Shown here: in pieces, positions 49,023 through 59,440 of the stretch | Layout of the letters: every line of letters starts with the position of its first letter | How positions within the stretch are numbered: the first letter of the stretch is position 1 | Assembly (NCBI GenBank): GCA_905221605.1 | Contig: CAJNDS010000813.1 | Location: 405,001-469,000 of the forward strand | Length of the DNA stretch: 64,000 nt | From: Symbiodinium natans | Taxonomy: Eukaryota > Sar > Dinophyceae > Suessiales > Symbiodiniaceae | Direction of reading: 5' to 3' | Made by a program: the position numbers and the translations under genes | Notes under the pieces: generated by a model | Databases searched by the model: none | What the model was told of the DNA's origin: nothing | What the model saw: only the letters and a program-made list of their open reading frames with translations

Positions 49023-49139
49023 GCTAGGCCCCAAGAAAGAATCTCAGCCTCCACCGTCTACCCACCCTGGATGCCAGGCCGGGAAGAAGAGCCTCCGAGG
49101 GGAGAACGAGACGGAGAAGCAGGAGGCTGGCTTGAAACA

Positions 49140-49208
49140 GGGTTTAGAGTTTAGGGTTTAGGGTTTAGGGTTTAGGGTTTAGGGTTTAGGGTTTAGGGTA
49201 AACCCTAC
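49140..49208 (+). repeat. TTTAGGG array ending in a head-to-head junction
   Basis: About eight TTTAGGG units run directly into TAAACCCTA at about 49,199 with no intervening bases. Confidence 0.88.
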
Positions 49209-49382
49209 GAGATATTGGCTTTGAGGGTTTTGGGGGTTGAGCGTTCAGGGGCTTTTAGGGTTTAAAGTTTTCCGATGCCTTACACGCTAGACCTGAACAA
49301 CCCTAAACCCTAAACCCTAAACCCTAACCCCTAGACTCTGTGCGTCTGCACACTTGGAGAGGTTCAGGGGTACTTCCTTGGG

Positions 49383-49471
49383 GACTAAATGAACCCTAAA
49401 AGGGTTATGGTTCACATACCCTAGTAGGAATTATAGTAGTATAGGGTATATGATCCCAATTTTAGGGTTCA
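49383..49471. mobile_element. Foldback element built on ATGAACCCTAAAA
   Basis: ATGAACCCTAAAA at the left and TTTTAGGGTTCAT at the right are exact inverted repeats. Similarity continues inward (TATGGTTCACATACCCTA against TAGGGTATATGATC). A related one-ended copy is near 25,510-25,570 (TACTACTATGAATCCC, GTATATGAACCATGAACCC). Confidence 0.7.
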
Positions 49472-49499
49472 TGTCGTCCCCAAGCTTAGAACTCCAATT

Positions 49500-50339
49500 A
49501 TCAGTCTTCTTGAAATCTACTTAGGGCTTCTGTACGCCAAAAGCCAAACCCCAAGCCCCAGGATTTCAGATTTGGGATCAGGGTTTTGTGGCTCTAAGCC
49601 CCAAAGCCCCAAAGCCCCAAAGCCCCAAACCCCCAAACCCCAAAGCCCCAAAGCCCAAACTCCAAACCCTAATCCCTAAACCCCAAACCTGAACCAAGCT
49701 TATGCCTGGAGCCCTACGCCGGGTCCGCCCAGCATCCCAAAACCTCAGCCCCCGCCACAGTTCTCAACCCTGAAAGCATGTGGGTTTAGGGTTTAGGGTT
49801 TAGGGTTTAGGGTTAGACCCCCAATCCTAAACCCTCAACCCTAAACCGCTTGAGGCAGGGGGGGGCCCTCACTTGTAAAACTCACCAGAGACCCAGAACA
49901 TTCTAGGTTTAGGGTTTCGGGATCAGGGTTCAGGGTGTAAGTTTTGAACGCCCGAATTTTCGGAATTTCCCTATTGAGACTCCGGCAAGTGAGGTTAGCA
50001 ATGAGACCTTGAATCGGATGCTGACCTTGTGCCCTTGCTTGAGAAGAGCATGTGTGGGAGGGGTCGGGGTAGGATTGAGGGTTTACGGGGTGTCGTGCGG
50101 CGTCTTTTGATGTATTTGGGTGTCGTTTTGCTGTCGTTTGGCGTCTTTTGGTGGGTTTGCGGTTTCAGGTGGAGATTTGTGTACTTCTTGAGATGCACCG
50201 GTCTTTTGAGGAGGGCCCCCATGGCTTGCCCCGAGGTGACTGGAGTGTGGCCCTGTGGACCGGATGAACCCCAAACTCTAAACCTTATCCCCAAACCCCA
50301 ATCTGGTGATAGTTCTCAATGAAAGTTCCTGTTTGGTGC
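49500..50339. other. No supported gene
   Basis: Telomere-like and AAAGCCCC-repeat patches (49,600-49,650). A TTTAGGG array lies at 49,783-49,825. GC-mixed unique sequence at 49,940-50,270 carries overlapping 63-99-codon frames on both strands without motifs. Confidence 0.45.
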
Positions 50340-50344
50340 CTTCT

Positions 50345-50450
50345 ATATGGTCATTTCTCTAAAATATGGCCCCTTGTGGGGTCCTTATTAAACGGCGGCC
50401 CAGTTATTTGTGTACCCAAAAGGGACCCTAATGTAGAGAACTGACCATAT
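50345..50450. mobile_element. MITE, 106 bp, with 5-bp duplication CTTCT
   Basis: The termini are ATATGGTCATTTCTCTA and the inverted TAGAGAACTGACCATAT (one mismatch). Similarity continues into a CCCC/GGGG centre. The bases CTTCT stand on both sides (50,340-50,344 and 50,451-50,455). Confidence 0.75.
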
Positions 50451-50519
50451 CTTCTATTGTAGTATATTACTTAGCATCAAGCGCCCAAGAATTCATAGCA
50501 GCACCATTGTCTGGCTCAG

Positions 50520-51179
50520 CTTCTGTTGAACTTAAACCCGAAATCCTAAACCCTACAACCCCACAAACCCTAGTAGGGTCTGGCGGGGTGGTGTGGGAAT
50601 CACTTGCAGGCCCAGGCAACTTTAGTAACTGGGCTTTGAAACTCACATGTGTTGCTCTGGACACCAAACAACATAGGGACTTCTCACCCTGCTAAGAACC
50701 CTAAGCCCTACACCCTAAACTCCCCCAAGCCCCGTGGTAAGAACCAGAAGAACTTCTAGCACACCCTAAGAGACCATATATCGTGAACCCAAAACCTACA
50801 GCCCGAAGCCCTGCAAAAGCCCTAAACCCTAAACCCTACCCGCCTACAGCCTTAAACCCTCAAACCGTTCTGCCCGAAGGCACAAACCTCTCTAAACCCT
50901 CAACCCTAAACCCGAAACCCTGAATCCTAAAACCCTAAACCTGAGCACCGGCTGGTGGGACCCCAAACCCTACAATCCGGGATCCGAAGCCCTGAGCCGT
51001 CAACCCCCGCCCTAAATCCCCTAAACCCCCTAAGCCCCCTAAACCCCTTAAACCCCTAAACCCCTAAATCTCCTAAATCCCCCAAATCCCCTACATCCCC
51101 TAATCCCCTAAATCCCCGACATCCCCTAAATCCCCCCAAAAAAACCTCTCAAGCCCTAAAGCCCCTGAAGCCCTAAACC
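50520..51179. other. No supported gene; degenerate CCCTAAA and CCCCTAAAT sequence
   Basis: Decayed telomere-like words grade at 51,000-51,130 into CCCCTAAATC-type repeats. Confidence 0.6.
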
Positions 51180-51545
51180 CCAAAACCCCCGAAAGCCGAA
51201 AATTCGAGAGAAGCCCTGACTAAACCCCTAATGCCCTAAACCCAAATCCCTAAACCCCAAACCCCCCCGTGTAAAGCCGAAAATCCGAGAGAAGCCCGAC
51301 CTAAACCCCTAAAGCCCTAAACCCAAACCCCCCCTTGTGAAGCCGAAAATCCGAGAGAAGCCCTAAATCCCCTAAATCACCTCTAAACTCCTAAAACCCC
51401 CCTCAAGCCGTAAACCCAAAACCCCCCTAAAGCCGAAATCCGAGAGAAGCCCTAAATCCCCTAAATCACCTCCAAACTCCTAAAACCCCCATAGAGCCCT
51501 AAACCCAAAACCCCTCCAAAAAGCCGAAAAAATCCGAGACAAGCC
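51180..51545. repeat. Tandem repeat, ~70-90-bp units
   Basis: AAGCCGAAAATCCGAGAGAA occurs at about 51,195, 51,272, 51,341, 51,431 and 51,520. The units between also share CCCTAAATCACCT and AACTCCTAAAACCCCC. Confidence 0.85.
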
Positions 51546-52164
51546 GAGGGGTGGCAACAACGAGTCGGCGCTGAAGCCATCTCAGGTGGCGAAGGTGTTG
51601 AACCAGGCACCTGGGTTTAGGGTTTAGGGTTTTTTGGGTTTAGGGTTTAGGGTTTCGGGTTTAGGGCTTAGGGTTTAGGGCTCAGGGGTGTCGAATGCTC
51701 GACCGGACGCGTTGGCGCGTGTACCGGGATGCGCCGGTAGCCCTCAGAATCCCCACACTCTCGCCTCCCCAAAGAGGCTCTGTCTAAAGGTTTTTTTTGG
51801 GTGAAATTCTTATATCCCCCTTGGGAATTATTGTTTATTCTTGTTACCCTAAACCCTAAACCCTAAACCCCAAGAGGATATTAAAAGTATTAGTGTTATT
51901 AGGGTTCTAAGGGGAGTATAGGCGGTCTGCTTGTTGAAGTTCGATAGAGCCTCCGCTGGAGGGTCAACAGCTGAGGTTCCAGGGTTTTGGTGTTTAGGGT
52001 TTAGGGTTTAGGGTTCAGTGGGTTTTAGGGTTTTGGGGTTCTGGTGTTTGGTTTGGGGGTTCGGATTTAGCAAGGGGTTGCCGGAGCAGGGATCTGGGTG
52101 TTTGAGGGGCTTAGAGAGGGTTTTAAGGGTTAAACCGGGTGCCTTTAGGCTTGGAGGTTTTGGA

Positions 52165-52415
52165 AACCCTAAACCCTAAACCCTAAACCCTAGACCCTAA
52201 ACCCTAAACCCTAAACCCTAAACCCTAGACCCTAAACCCTAAACCGTAAAAGCCCCAAGGTTGGAGAAAAATTGAAGCGGGGTTTGGGAAGGCTTGGAGT
52301 TTCGGATGTTGAGCCTGCGAAGGGCTTTCTAAGGCGGTCTAGGGTTTGGGGTTTAGGGTTTAGGGTTTAGGGTTTAGGGTTTAGGGTTTAGGGTTTAGGG
52401 CTTAGGGCTTAGGGC
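52165..52415. repeat. Facing telomeric arrays, CCCTAAA then TTTAGGG
   Basis: CCCTAAA with CCCTAGA variants (52,165-52,250) and TTTAGGG ending in CTTAGGG (52,335-52,410) face each other across ~80 bp of unique sequence. Confidence 0.9.
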
Positions 52416-52750
52416 TTGGAGCTCTAGGGTTTTGAATGGGTGAAGAGCGTTTGAAGGTTTTACTACTCTGCGGTGCTGGGGAAGGGGTTTGCGAGGTGTT
52501 AGGGATGCAGGGGTCTTATGATGGTTAAGACGCTCAGAAGGGTTGGGAAGATCTTTGCCGGGCCCTTTTAACACTTGGTGAGTAGGGGGTGAAGGGTAGG
52601 TTTACAGTGTCTTTGGGTTGGTAGTTTGCAGTCCCCACGAGTATAGTAGAAGTATAAAGGGAATATACCTGCCAGGGTCCTTGTATTCCCACTATTCCTA
52701 CTGCATTCTTGGGGCTCCCTGTTTGGGGTTCCCAATCGGATCCTTGGGAT

Positions 52751-52969
52751 CTACTTGGAGGTTCATGGTACTTATTAACCAATTATAACTGTACTTATAA
52801 CTGTACTTATAACTGTACTTATAACTGTACTTATAACTGTACTTATAACTGTACTTATTTAACCAATTATAACTGTACTTATAACTGTACTTGTAACCAT
52901 ATTAGGGCTAAAAAGTGGGTTGCAAGTACAGTTAGAATTGGTTGCTAAGTACCATGAAGCCCCAAGTAG
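52751..52969. mobile_element. Inverted-repeat element with an internal 12-bp minisatellite
   Basis: The left end CTACTTGGAGGTTCATGGTA and the reverse complement of the right end CTACTTGGGGCTTCATGGTA are alike, and similarity extends to about 45 bp (...ACTTATTAACCAATTATAAC). The centre is about eight copies of AACTGTACTTAT. The insertion at 41,655-41,735 shares the end sequence. Confidence 0.75.
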
Positions 52970-53095
52970 GGGCTTTAGACGGCTGCAGGTCTTTTTTTTA
53001 TTTGCCTTGAAAAGTCTGGCAGGGTCGTGTTTTCGGGCTGCATATTCGGGATTGGGGTTTAGGAGGTTCGCAGCTTGGAGTCCTGCTGTCACGGT

Positions 53096-53237
53096 TTTAG
53101 GGTTTAGGGTTTAGGGTTTAGGTAAACCCTAAACCCTAAACCCTAAACCCTAAACCCTAAACCCTAAACCCTAAACCCTAAACCCTAAACCCTAAACCCT
53201 AAACCCTAAACCCTAAACCCTAAACCCTAAACCCTAG
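53096..53237. repeat. Head-to-head telomere junction: TTTAGGG array fused to CCCTAAA array
   Basis: About four TTTAGGG units (53,096-53,122) meet about 16 CCCTAAA units (53,123-53,237) at GGGTTTAGG|TAAACCCT with no spacer. This is the geometry expected of an end-to-end telomere fusion, or of inverted array growth. Confidence 0.93.
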
Positions 53238-53339
53238 CCCTAAGCTCCTTTTAGAACGCGGGCAGGTCGAAAACAACCACAGGGTCCGTGACCGGGCGAT
53301 CCCGAGCTGGTTCGAGAGCTACGATCAGGAGAGTCTTTT

Positions 53340-53500
53340 GGGTTTAGGGTTGAGGGTTTAGGGTTTAGGGCTTGGGGTTCAGGGTTCAGGGTTGAGTTTA
53401 GGGTTGAGGGTTCAGGGTTGAGGGTTCAGGGTCTAGGGCTTGACAGTAGGGTTTAGGGTTTTAGGGTTGAGGGTTGAGGGTTTAGGGCTCAGGGGTGTAG
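53340..53500 (+). repeat. Degenerate TTTAGGG/TTGAGGG/TTCAGGG array
   Basis: Three variants alternate over 160 bp. No gene. Confidence 0.88.
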
Positions 53501-53679
53501 CGTCTTGACACAAACAGGGCTTATGTTTGAGGTTTGAGGGCTTCGGGTTTCGGGGTTTGAAGTTGTTAGGGTTGTTTGGAAGTTTTTTTGTTTTGTTTTT
53601 TGAAGGTTTCTTTTCTTTTTTCGTTAGGGTTTCTGGGGGCTTTCGGGGGTTTGGGGATATAGCGGTTTCGGGCCCGGTG

Positions 53680-53750
53680 TCCCTAAACCCTAAACCCTAA
53701 ACCCTAAACCCTAAACCCTAAACCCTAAACCCTAAACCCTAAACCCTGAA
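53680..53750 (-). repeat. Interstitial telomeric array (CCCTAAA), about 10 units
   Basis: Pure array. Confidence 0.93.
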
Positions 53751-54039
53751 CATTAAGGACTGTACCTTAGTTCACCGTCTGAATCCTAATGTAAGCTATT
53801 CGGGTTTGGGGTTTAGGGCTTGGGTTTTTTAGGGTTTAGAGTTTACGGTTGGGGTTTAGGGTAAACCCTGCACCCTGCGGGGGGGGGGGGGTTGAGGGTT
53901 ATCTGTTAAATCTTTTTTCTCAGGTTTTTGGGTTCTTGAGTTTTTTTTCGCAATTGAGGATTCAGGACTTAGGATTTTTTGATCGGTCTTTGAGGTTTGG
54001 GGTTTGAAGGGCGTTCTGGCTTGAGAGGTCTGTGTTGGG

Positions 54040-54135
54040 TAAAACCCTAAACCCTGACCCTAAACCCTAAACCCTAAACCCTAAACCCTAAACCCTAAAC
54101 CCTAAACCCTAAACCCTAAACCCTAATCCCTAAAG
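54040..54135 (-). repeat. Interstitial telomeric array (CCCTAAA), about 12 units
   Basis: Pure except for one CCCTGA unit at the start. Confidence 0.92.
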
Positions 54136-54533
54136 TTTGAGGGCTCAGAGCTTCTGGGCTCGCGATGTGGGGCTTCCACCCCGAAAGGTTCGACCTACGC
54201 TTCACACCCTAAAGCCGAAACCCTACACCCTACGCCCCCAAACTGAGCCCTAAGCCCTAAGCCCTAAGCCCTAAGCCCTAAACCCTAAAGCCTAAACCCT
54301 AAACCGCAAACCCTAGCCCTAAACCCTAAACCCTTCCACCTTGAACTTACGTCTCTCTGTCCAGGACCCCCGGGGGCACATCCACATGGGTCTCGGCGCC
54401 TCCGACTGAAACCCCATACCCTAGACCTTAAACCCCACACCGTAAATCCTAAACAGAGTGTGGGGTTTTGGGTTCAAGGGCCCTGCGAAGATCTTCAGGA
54501 CACCTTGTGCCCTACCCTCAAGCCCCCCTCAAG

Positions 54534-54664
54534 CCCTAAACCCTAAACCCTAAACCCTAAACCCTAAACCCTAAACCCTAAACCCTAAACCCTAAACCCT
54601 AAACCCTAAACCCTAAACCCTAAACCCTAAACCCTAAACCCTAAACCCTAAACCCTAAACCCTA
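54534..54664 (-). repeat. Interstitial telomeric array (CCCTAAA), about 18 units
   Basis: A long pure array. It follows a degenerate region at 54,245-54,335 that mixes CCCTAAG and CCCTAAA. Confidence 0.95.
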
Positions 54665-54779
54665 GCCTCAACCCTCATCCCCTGAAACCTTAACCTCGGT
54701 TCCCTACTAGCAAGCCAGAACCTTACACCAAAGGCCCTGGTGACGCCTTGCACATCAAGGGATCCAACCTCTTTGGGGT

Positions 54780-54860
54780 TCAGGGTCTAGGGTTTAGGGT
54801 TTCGGGTTTAGGGTTTATTGTTAAGGGTTACCCTAAACCCTAAACCCCAAACCCTACGCC
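54780..54860. repeat. Second head-to-head junction
   Basis: TTTAGGGTTTATTGTTAAGG leads directly into GTTACCCTAAACCC at about 54,829. Confidence 0.75.
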
Positions 54861-55099
54861 CCTCAACCCCCCCCCCCCCCCCCTAAACCCCCTAAACCCC
54901 CTTAAACCCATCCTAACCCCTAAGCCCTAAACCCTAGGACCTAAGTAAGCCCTACGGTTGCATCCCAAGAGGGTTACAGGGTTTTAGGGTTTGGTGTCTC
55001 CCGATCCCTAAATCCCCTAAGCCCCCAAGGTTTGTATCCCTGAAGGGCGGACAACCAAAAATCTGACCAAAACCATGAAGCCTAGAGGCTCCCTAAACT

Positions 55100-55690
55100 G
55101 TCTGGGTCGGTTTAGGGTTTAGGGTTTAGGGTTTAGGGTTTAGGGTTGAGGGTTTAGGGTTTAGGGTTTAGGGGCCCGAAACTCCAAACACTAAACACAT
55201 AAGCCCAAAGCCCTCAAAGGATCGGGTCTTAGGTGGCTTGACCCAAGGAGCGTGCTCAGATTCGGGTTTAGGGTTTAGGGTTTAGGGCCTCCTGAAAGGT
55301 TTAGGGGGTTCAGGGCGTTCAGGGGGTTTAGGGCTGTAGAGCTCAGGGCGTTAGGGTTTAAGGTAGGCTTAGGGTTTAGGGCCTTGGGGGGTTTGAGTCC
55401 CCCAAACCCTACTCCCCACCACGAGCCTGAGGCCCACGATTTTGGTTCCAAGCCCTGAAGCCCTAAACCCTAAACCCTAAACCCTAAACCCTAAACCCTA
55501 AACCCCAAACCCCTAAGCATCCTACGCCCTCAACATGCCTCCACACCCCCAACGTCCATCCTAAGCATCCTAAGCATCCCAAGCCCCCGAAGCCCCCTAA
55601 GCCCTAAACCCTAAACCCTAAACCCTAAACCCTAAACCCTAAGCCCTAAACCCTAAGCCCTAAGCCCTAAGCCCTAAACCCTAAACCTCA
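55100..55690. repeat. Telomere-like mosaic
   Basis: TTTAGGG array at 55,108-55,172; degenerate TTCAGGGGGTTTAGGG-type at 55,290-55,390; CCCTAAA at 55,462-55,505; mixed CCCTAAA/CCCTAAG at 55,603-55,690. ATCCTAAGC and CATCCTAA words form a short local repeat at 55,555-55,580 and 55,690-55,735. Confidence 0.85.
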
Positions 55691-55739
55691 AAACCATCCT
55701 AACACATCCTAAAGCATCCTAAAACATCCTAAGCCCCCA

Positions 55740-56660
55740 AGCCCCGAGGCTTCTTCATCCTCCTGGTCGCCGTGGTCATGGAGCTGACGAGGGTCAGCTC
55801 CAAGTTGCCCACCTCCCAGAGGGTTTTTTTGGATTTCAATGGGTTTGGGGCTTTGGGAGGTTTAGGAATCTTGTTGTGTTCCCCGCGCTATCGTGTATGA
55901 TTCATGGGAACATACCGCAAAGCACCAAACATGTTTAGGGTTTAGGGTTTGGGGTTGAGGGGTTCGTTTTGCTTTGTTGCCTTGGCTTCTGTCGGTGGCG
56001 GGTGTAGAGACTGGGGGCTCCTAAGGCCCTGAAGCCAAACCTTCTAACTCCTGGAATACCCCAAAATCCCCGGACTACCCCTACGCCGTAGGATTTACTG
56101 ACAGGCTGGTTGCCCGAAACCCTAAACCCTAAGCCGAAGCCCTAAACCCTAACCCTAAACCCTAAACGCAGATTCGGAAACCCGCTGAGCCATCGACTGG
56201 AAAGTTGGTCGAGGATCAGCAGGAGGTGGGTCTTTGGGGGTTTGGGGTTAGGATTTCGGGATTTAGGGTTTAGGGTGGTTTGAGGTTTCGCATTTGTTAG
56301 GGTTTAGTGTGGTTTAAGGTTTCGGGTTTAGGGCCTAGGCTTTTAGGGTTTAGGGTTGTTGCTTTGAAACCTTCAGCTTCTCGGAGTTTTGGAGACTTCG
56401 AGTTTTGGGAATACGCAGGGTTTTAGTTCGTTTTTGAACCTAGGGGTATAAGGGCTTTACGGTTTTTTTTTCGCTACTTAATCTAGGGGGAAGATCGGGC
56501 TTTGCTTTAGGGTTTAGGGTTTAGGGTTTTAGGTTTTTTGGGTTTAGGGTCTAGGTTTTAGGGTTTCGGGTGGCCTAAACCAGAAGTCTTTTTTTGGTCT
56601 TTTCAGCTTCTGGAGGCTTCCGGAGGCTCGTAGGCCGCGGAGGCTCCTCTTCCATGATAG
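55740..56660. other. No supported gene
   Basis: Unique sequence with scattered degenerate TTTAGGG words. No frame of note. Confidence 0.5.
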
Positions 56661-56756
56661 CTAGGGATGTTCCCCCTGACACTAGTAGTCCTGAATAGGG
56701 CTTACAGCAACCCCCCATTATCATCCCTGATGAGTATACGGGGGGAGAATCCCGAG
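56660..56756. mobile_element. Member of the TTGGGATGTTCCCCC MITE family
   Basis: CTAGGGATGTTCCCCCTGACAC and the right end GTATACGGGGGGAGAATCCCGAG form an imperfect inverted pair. Internal AGTAGTCCTGAATAGGG is shared with other copies. Confidence 0.6.
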
Positions 56757-56849
56757 ATACAATGTCAGTGTCCTTAGAGGGGGGTGTGGGGGGGGGGGGG
56801 GGCAACCCAAGAACCCCCCCTGCCAAGCCCAAAAACCCCAAACTCGGGT

Positions 56850-57500
56850 TTAGGGTTTCGGGTTTCGGGTTTAGGGGCGAAGGGTTTGGGGGTTTAGGGA
56901 TTGGGGCTTAGGGTTTAGGGCTTAGGGTTTAGGGTTTAGGGCATTGGGGTTTAGGTGGAATCTCGAAGAACCCCCCCGTTGAATTTTGCAGGCTTCGGGG
57001 CTGCCAGATGTCGATGCCGATGTCTCGGACGACGATGAGGACGACGAGGACCCAGCTTCTGAGCTTCTTTTTGGGGCGGAACCCCTGAACCCTAAACCCC
57101 AAACCCCAAACCCCAAACCCTAAACTCTAAACCCCAAACCCCAAGCCCTTAATGTCTTGGGTTTATGGGGCTCAGGTGCCATGAGAGATGCAGGGGTCTA
57201 GGGTCCACAACGGTTCAGGGCGTAGGGATAAGGATCTACAAGGGCCAGAAAGTTTAGGGTTTAGGGTTCAGGTTTTGGGCCCTAAACCCTAAACCCTAAA
57301 CCCTAAACCCTAAACCTTAAACCCTAAAAGGACCCGAAAACACAAGCCTTAAATCCCAAACCCCACAACCTTGAACCACAGCCCCAGAGAGGGTGTACGA
57401 AATGACACCACTGAAGCCAAGACCCAAGAACCGGCTTAGGGTTCTTTGAGTTTAGAGTTTAGAGTTTAGGGTTTAGGGTTTAGGGTTTAGGGTTTTGGGC
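56850..57500. other. No supported gene; telomere-like patches
   Basis: TTTAGGG-like at 56,845-56,950, CCCCAAA at 57,092-57,145, CCCTAAA at 57,282-57,330 and TTTAGGG at 57,455-57,500. Minus-strand frames at 56,922-57,116 encode serine runs from GAC/GAG repeats and are not convincing. Confidence 0.55.
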
Positions 57501-57820
57501 TCTAGGGTTGAGGATTTACGGCTTAGTGTTTCGAGAATCAGGGCTTCTGGAAACCCTGGGGTTGGGGGCTGGGGGTCTGGTGCTCTACACGAAATTCCCC
57601 GAGTTTTCAGGGACCTGGCTGGGTTTAGGGCTTATTTTTTTTGGGTTAGGTTTTTCGGTGTTTAGTTCTTTTTGCTGTTATTATTATGTTCTTTTTTTTT
57701 TTTTTGGGGGGGGGGGGGTGCGGGTGGGTTTAGGTTTGTTTGTGGTTTGTGCTTCTTCGGGGTTCGGGTCTTTTGGGGTTTGGGTTTTGGTTGGCCTTGA
57801 CTGCCCCAGACCCAAAGAAA

Positions 57821-57970
57821 CTGAACAGTTGGGATGTTCCCCCTTATACTAAGAGTCCTTAATTGGGCATAATAGGTTTTAGGGTCTAGGGTTTAGGGTT
57901 TAGGTAATGGGGAGTACTACAATCCCTATTCAGGACTGTTGGTATAAGGGGGAACATCCCAACTGAACAG
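57821..57970. mobile_element. MITE with perfect 8-bp target duplication, containing a telomere-repeat tract
   Basis: The element at 57,829-57,962 begins TTGGGATGTTCCCCCTTATA and ends in the matching inverted TATAAGGGGGAACATCCCAA. The inverted termini extend to about 45 bp with few mismatches. The flanks are CTGAACAG at 57,821-57,828 and 57,963-57,970. Between the arms lies GGGTCTAGGGTTTAGGGTTT, a small TTTAGGG tract inside the element. No coding capacity, so movement would need a transposase supplied from elsewhere. Confidence 0.88.
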
Positions 57971-58029
57971 GGCTGTGCTGAAAAGAGAAGCCTCCCGGTG
58001 CCGGGCTGGACCCAGAACCCTAAATCCTA

Positions 58030-58075
58030 CGGTTTAGGGTTTAGGGTTTAGGGTTTAGGGTTTAGGGTTGCACCG
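58030..58075 (+). repeat. Interstitial telomeric array (TTTAGGG), about 6 units
   Basis: Pure array 60 bp downstream of the MITE. Confidence 0.9.
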
Positions 58076-58219
58076 AAACCCAAACTGCTAGACACCCTAA
58101 ACCCTGCACACCCTAAACCCCATATCATTCTTGTACATCCTAAACCCTATACACCCGACACCCTAGACACCCTCAACCCCATATTAACCCACCCTACATC
58201 AACCCTTTATTAACGCACC

Positions 58220-58340
58220 CTAAACTCTAAACCCTAAACCCTAAACCCTGAACCCTGAACCCTAAACCCTAAGCCCTAAGCCCTAAGCCCTAAACTCTAA
58301 ACTCTAAACCCTAAACCCCAAACCCTGAACCCTAAGACCT
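58220..58340 (-). repeat. Mixed CCCTAAA/CCCTAAG/CTCTAAA array
   Basis: Variants occur in short homogeneous runs. Confidence 0.88.
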
Positions 58341-58629
58341 TGAAAACACTAGGAGACGGAAGCTTCCACCGCCGGGCAAGAAGATGCGCAGGCAATTCCT
58401 CCCTTCGAGGGGTTGCAGTTTAGGGTTGAGGCTCTCAGGGGGTTTAGGGTTTTAGGTTTAGGGTTAGGGTTTAGGGTTCGGGGTTCAGGGTTTAGGGTTT
58501 CGGGTTTGCTCCCGAAACCTGTCGAACCCCAAAGCCCCAAGCCCCAACAACCCTGCACACGAACTCTAGACCCCGATCCCGAACCAATCCTACACCTAAG
58601 CCTTAGATCCTAATAATTCCATCTTCTTC

Positions 58630-58664
<35 letters not shown>

Positions 58665-58666
58665 TA
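58630..58666. repeat. (TA)n microsatellite
   Basis: About 37 bases of TA repeat with one G interruption. Confidence 0.93.
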
Positions 58667-58676
58667 CAAACCTTTT

Positions 58677-58912
58677 TACGATTTCGGTCAGTCTGCCCAC
58701 CGGTGTTTTTACGATTTCGCTCACGATTTCGGTCAATCGGCACCGGTGTTCTTGCGATTTCGGTCAATCGGCCACCTTTTTTTCTCACGATTTCGGTCAG
58801 TCGGCACCGTTTTGTTTCTTGCGATTTCGGTCAATCGGCCACCGGTGCTTTTACGATTTCGGTCAATCGGCAGCAGTGCTCTGGTAATCCTGGTCAATCG
58901 GCGCCGGTGAGC
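58677..58912 (+). repeat. Tandem repeat, ~32-40-bp units, ACGATTTCGGTCAATCGG core
   Basis: The core ACGATTTCGGTCAATCGGCC with ACCGGTG spacer recurs about seven times, with variants GTCAGTC, CTCACG and CTTGCG. The plus-strand frame encodes repeated R-F-R-S-I-G, an artefact of the repeat. Confidence 0.9.
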
Positions 58913-59164
58913 TTTATGTTCTTAAATGGTATATGAATTCTCTGGGTGCGTGAGCGTTCTGCCTTGACTTGTGAGAGCTAGTCCATGAGACGCTCAACCC
59001 CTAAACCCTAAGCCCTAAATCCCAAATCCTAAATCCCAAACGCTACACCCTAAACCCGAAACCCTAAAGCGCTAGATCCTAAACCCTCAAGACCTAGATC
59101 CTAAACCCTAAACCCCAAGTCCTAAACCCTGCACCCGAAACCCTAAACACTTAACCCTACACCC

Positions 59165-59440
59165 TAAATTAAGAGCTTCCGGCTCAAGCCGCCGACCCCG
59201 CTGGAGCATAGTTGAGAGGTCTAAACCCGCTCGCATGGTTCGAAGATCATCCCAGCCTGCTCGGCAGAGTTCTGTGAAACGTAGGGGGTCGCACCAGGAC
59301 AAGCTCAAGCCAAAAAGACAGGGGTGGGGGGGCGGGGAGGGGGGGGGCCCCCCCCCGCGTTTTGGGGGGTAAGGAGGGCAAGAGGGAGGTTTTCACTTCC
59401 TCAAACCCATCCAACACGCCGCCAAGGTCGGCGGACCCTA
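59165..59440. repeat. Duplicated block, short version
   Basis: TTAAGAGCTTCCGGCTCAAG, CCGCCGACCCCGCTGGAGCA, AGCACCAGGACAAGCTCAAG-like, a G/C tract (59,323-59,358), then GCGTTTTGGGGGGTAAGGAG, CATCCAACACGCCGCCA and GGTCGGCGGACCC. The same order occurs at 61,518-62,130. A minus-strand frame (59,108-59,308) is protein-like in part (SLSWCDPLRFTELCRAGWDD) but breaks in the other copy. Confidence 0.88.

Noticed and set aside
58603-58936. Arg/Phe/Ser/Ile-repeat ORFs on both strands
   Set aside because: They read through the TA microsatellite and the ACGATTTCGG tandem repeat.
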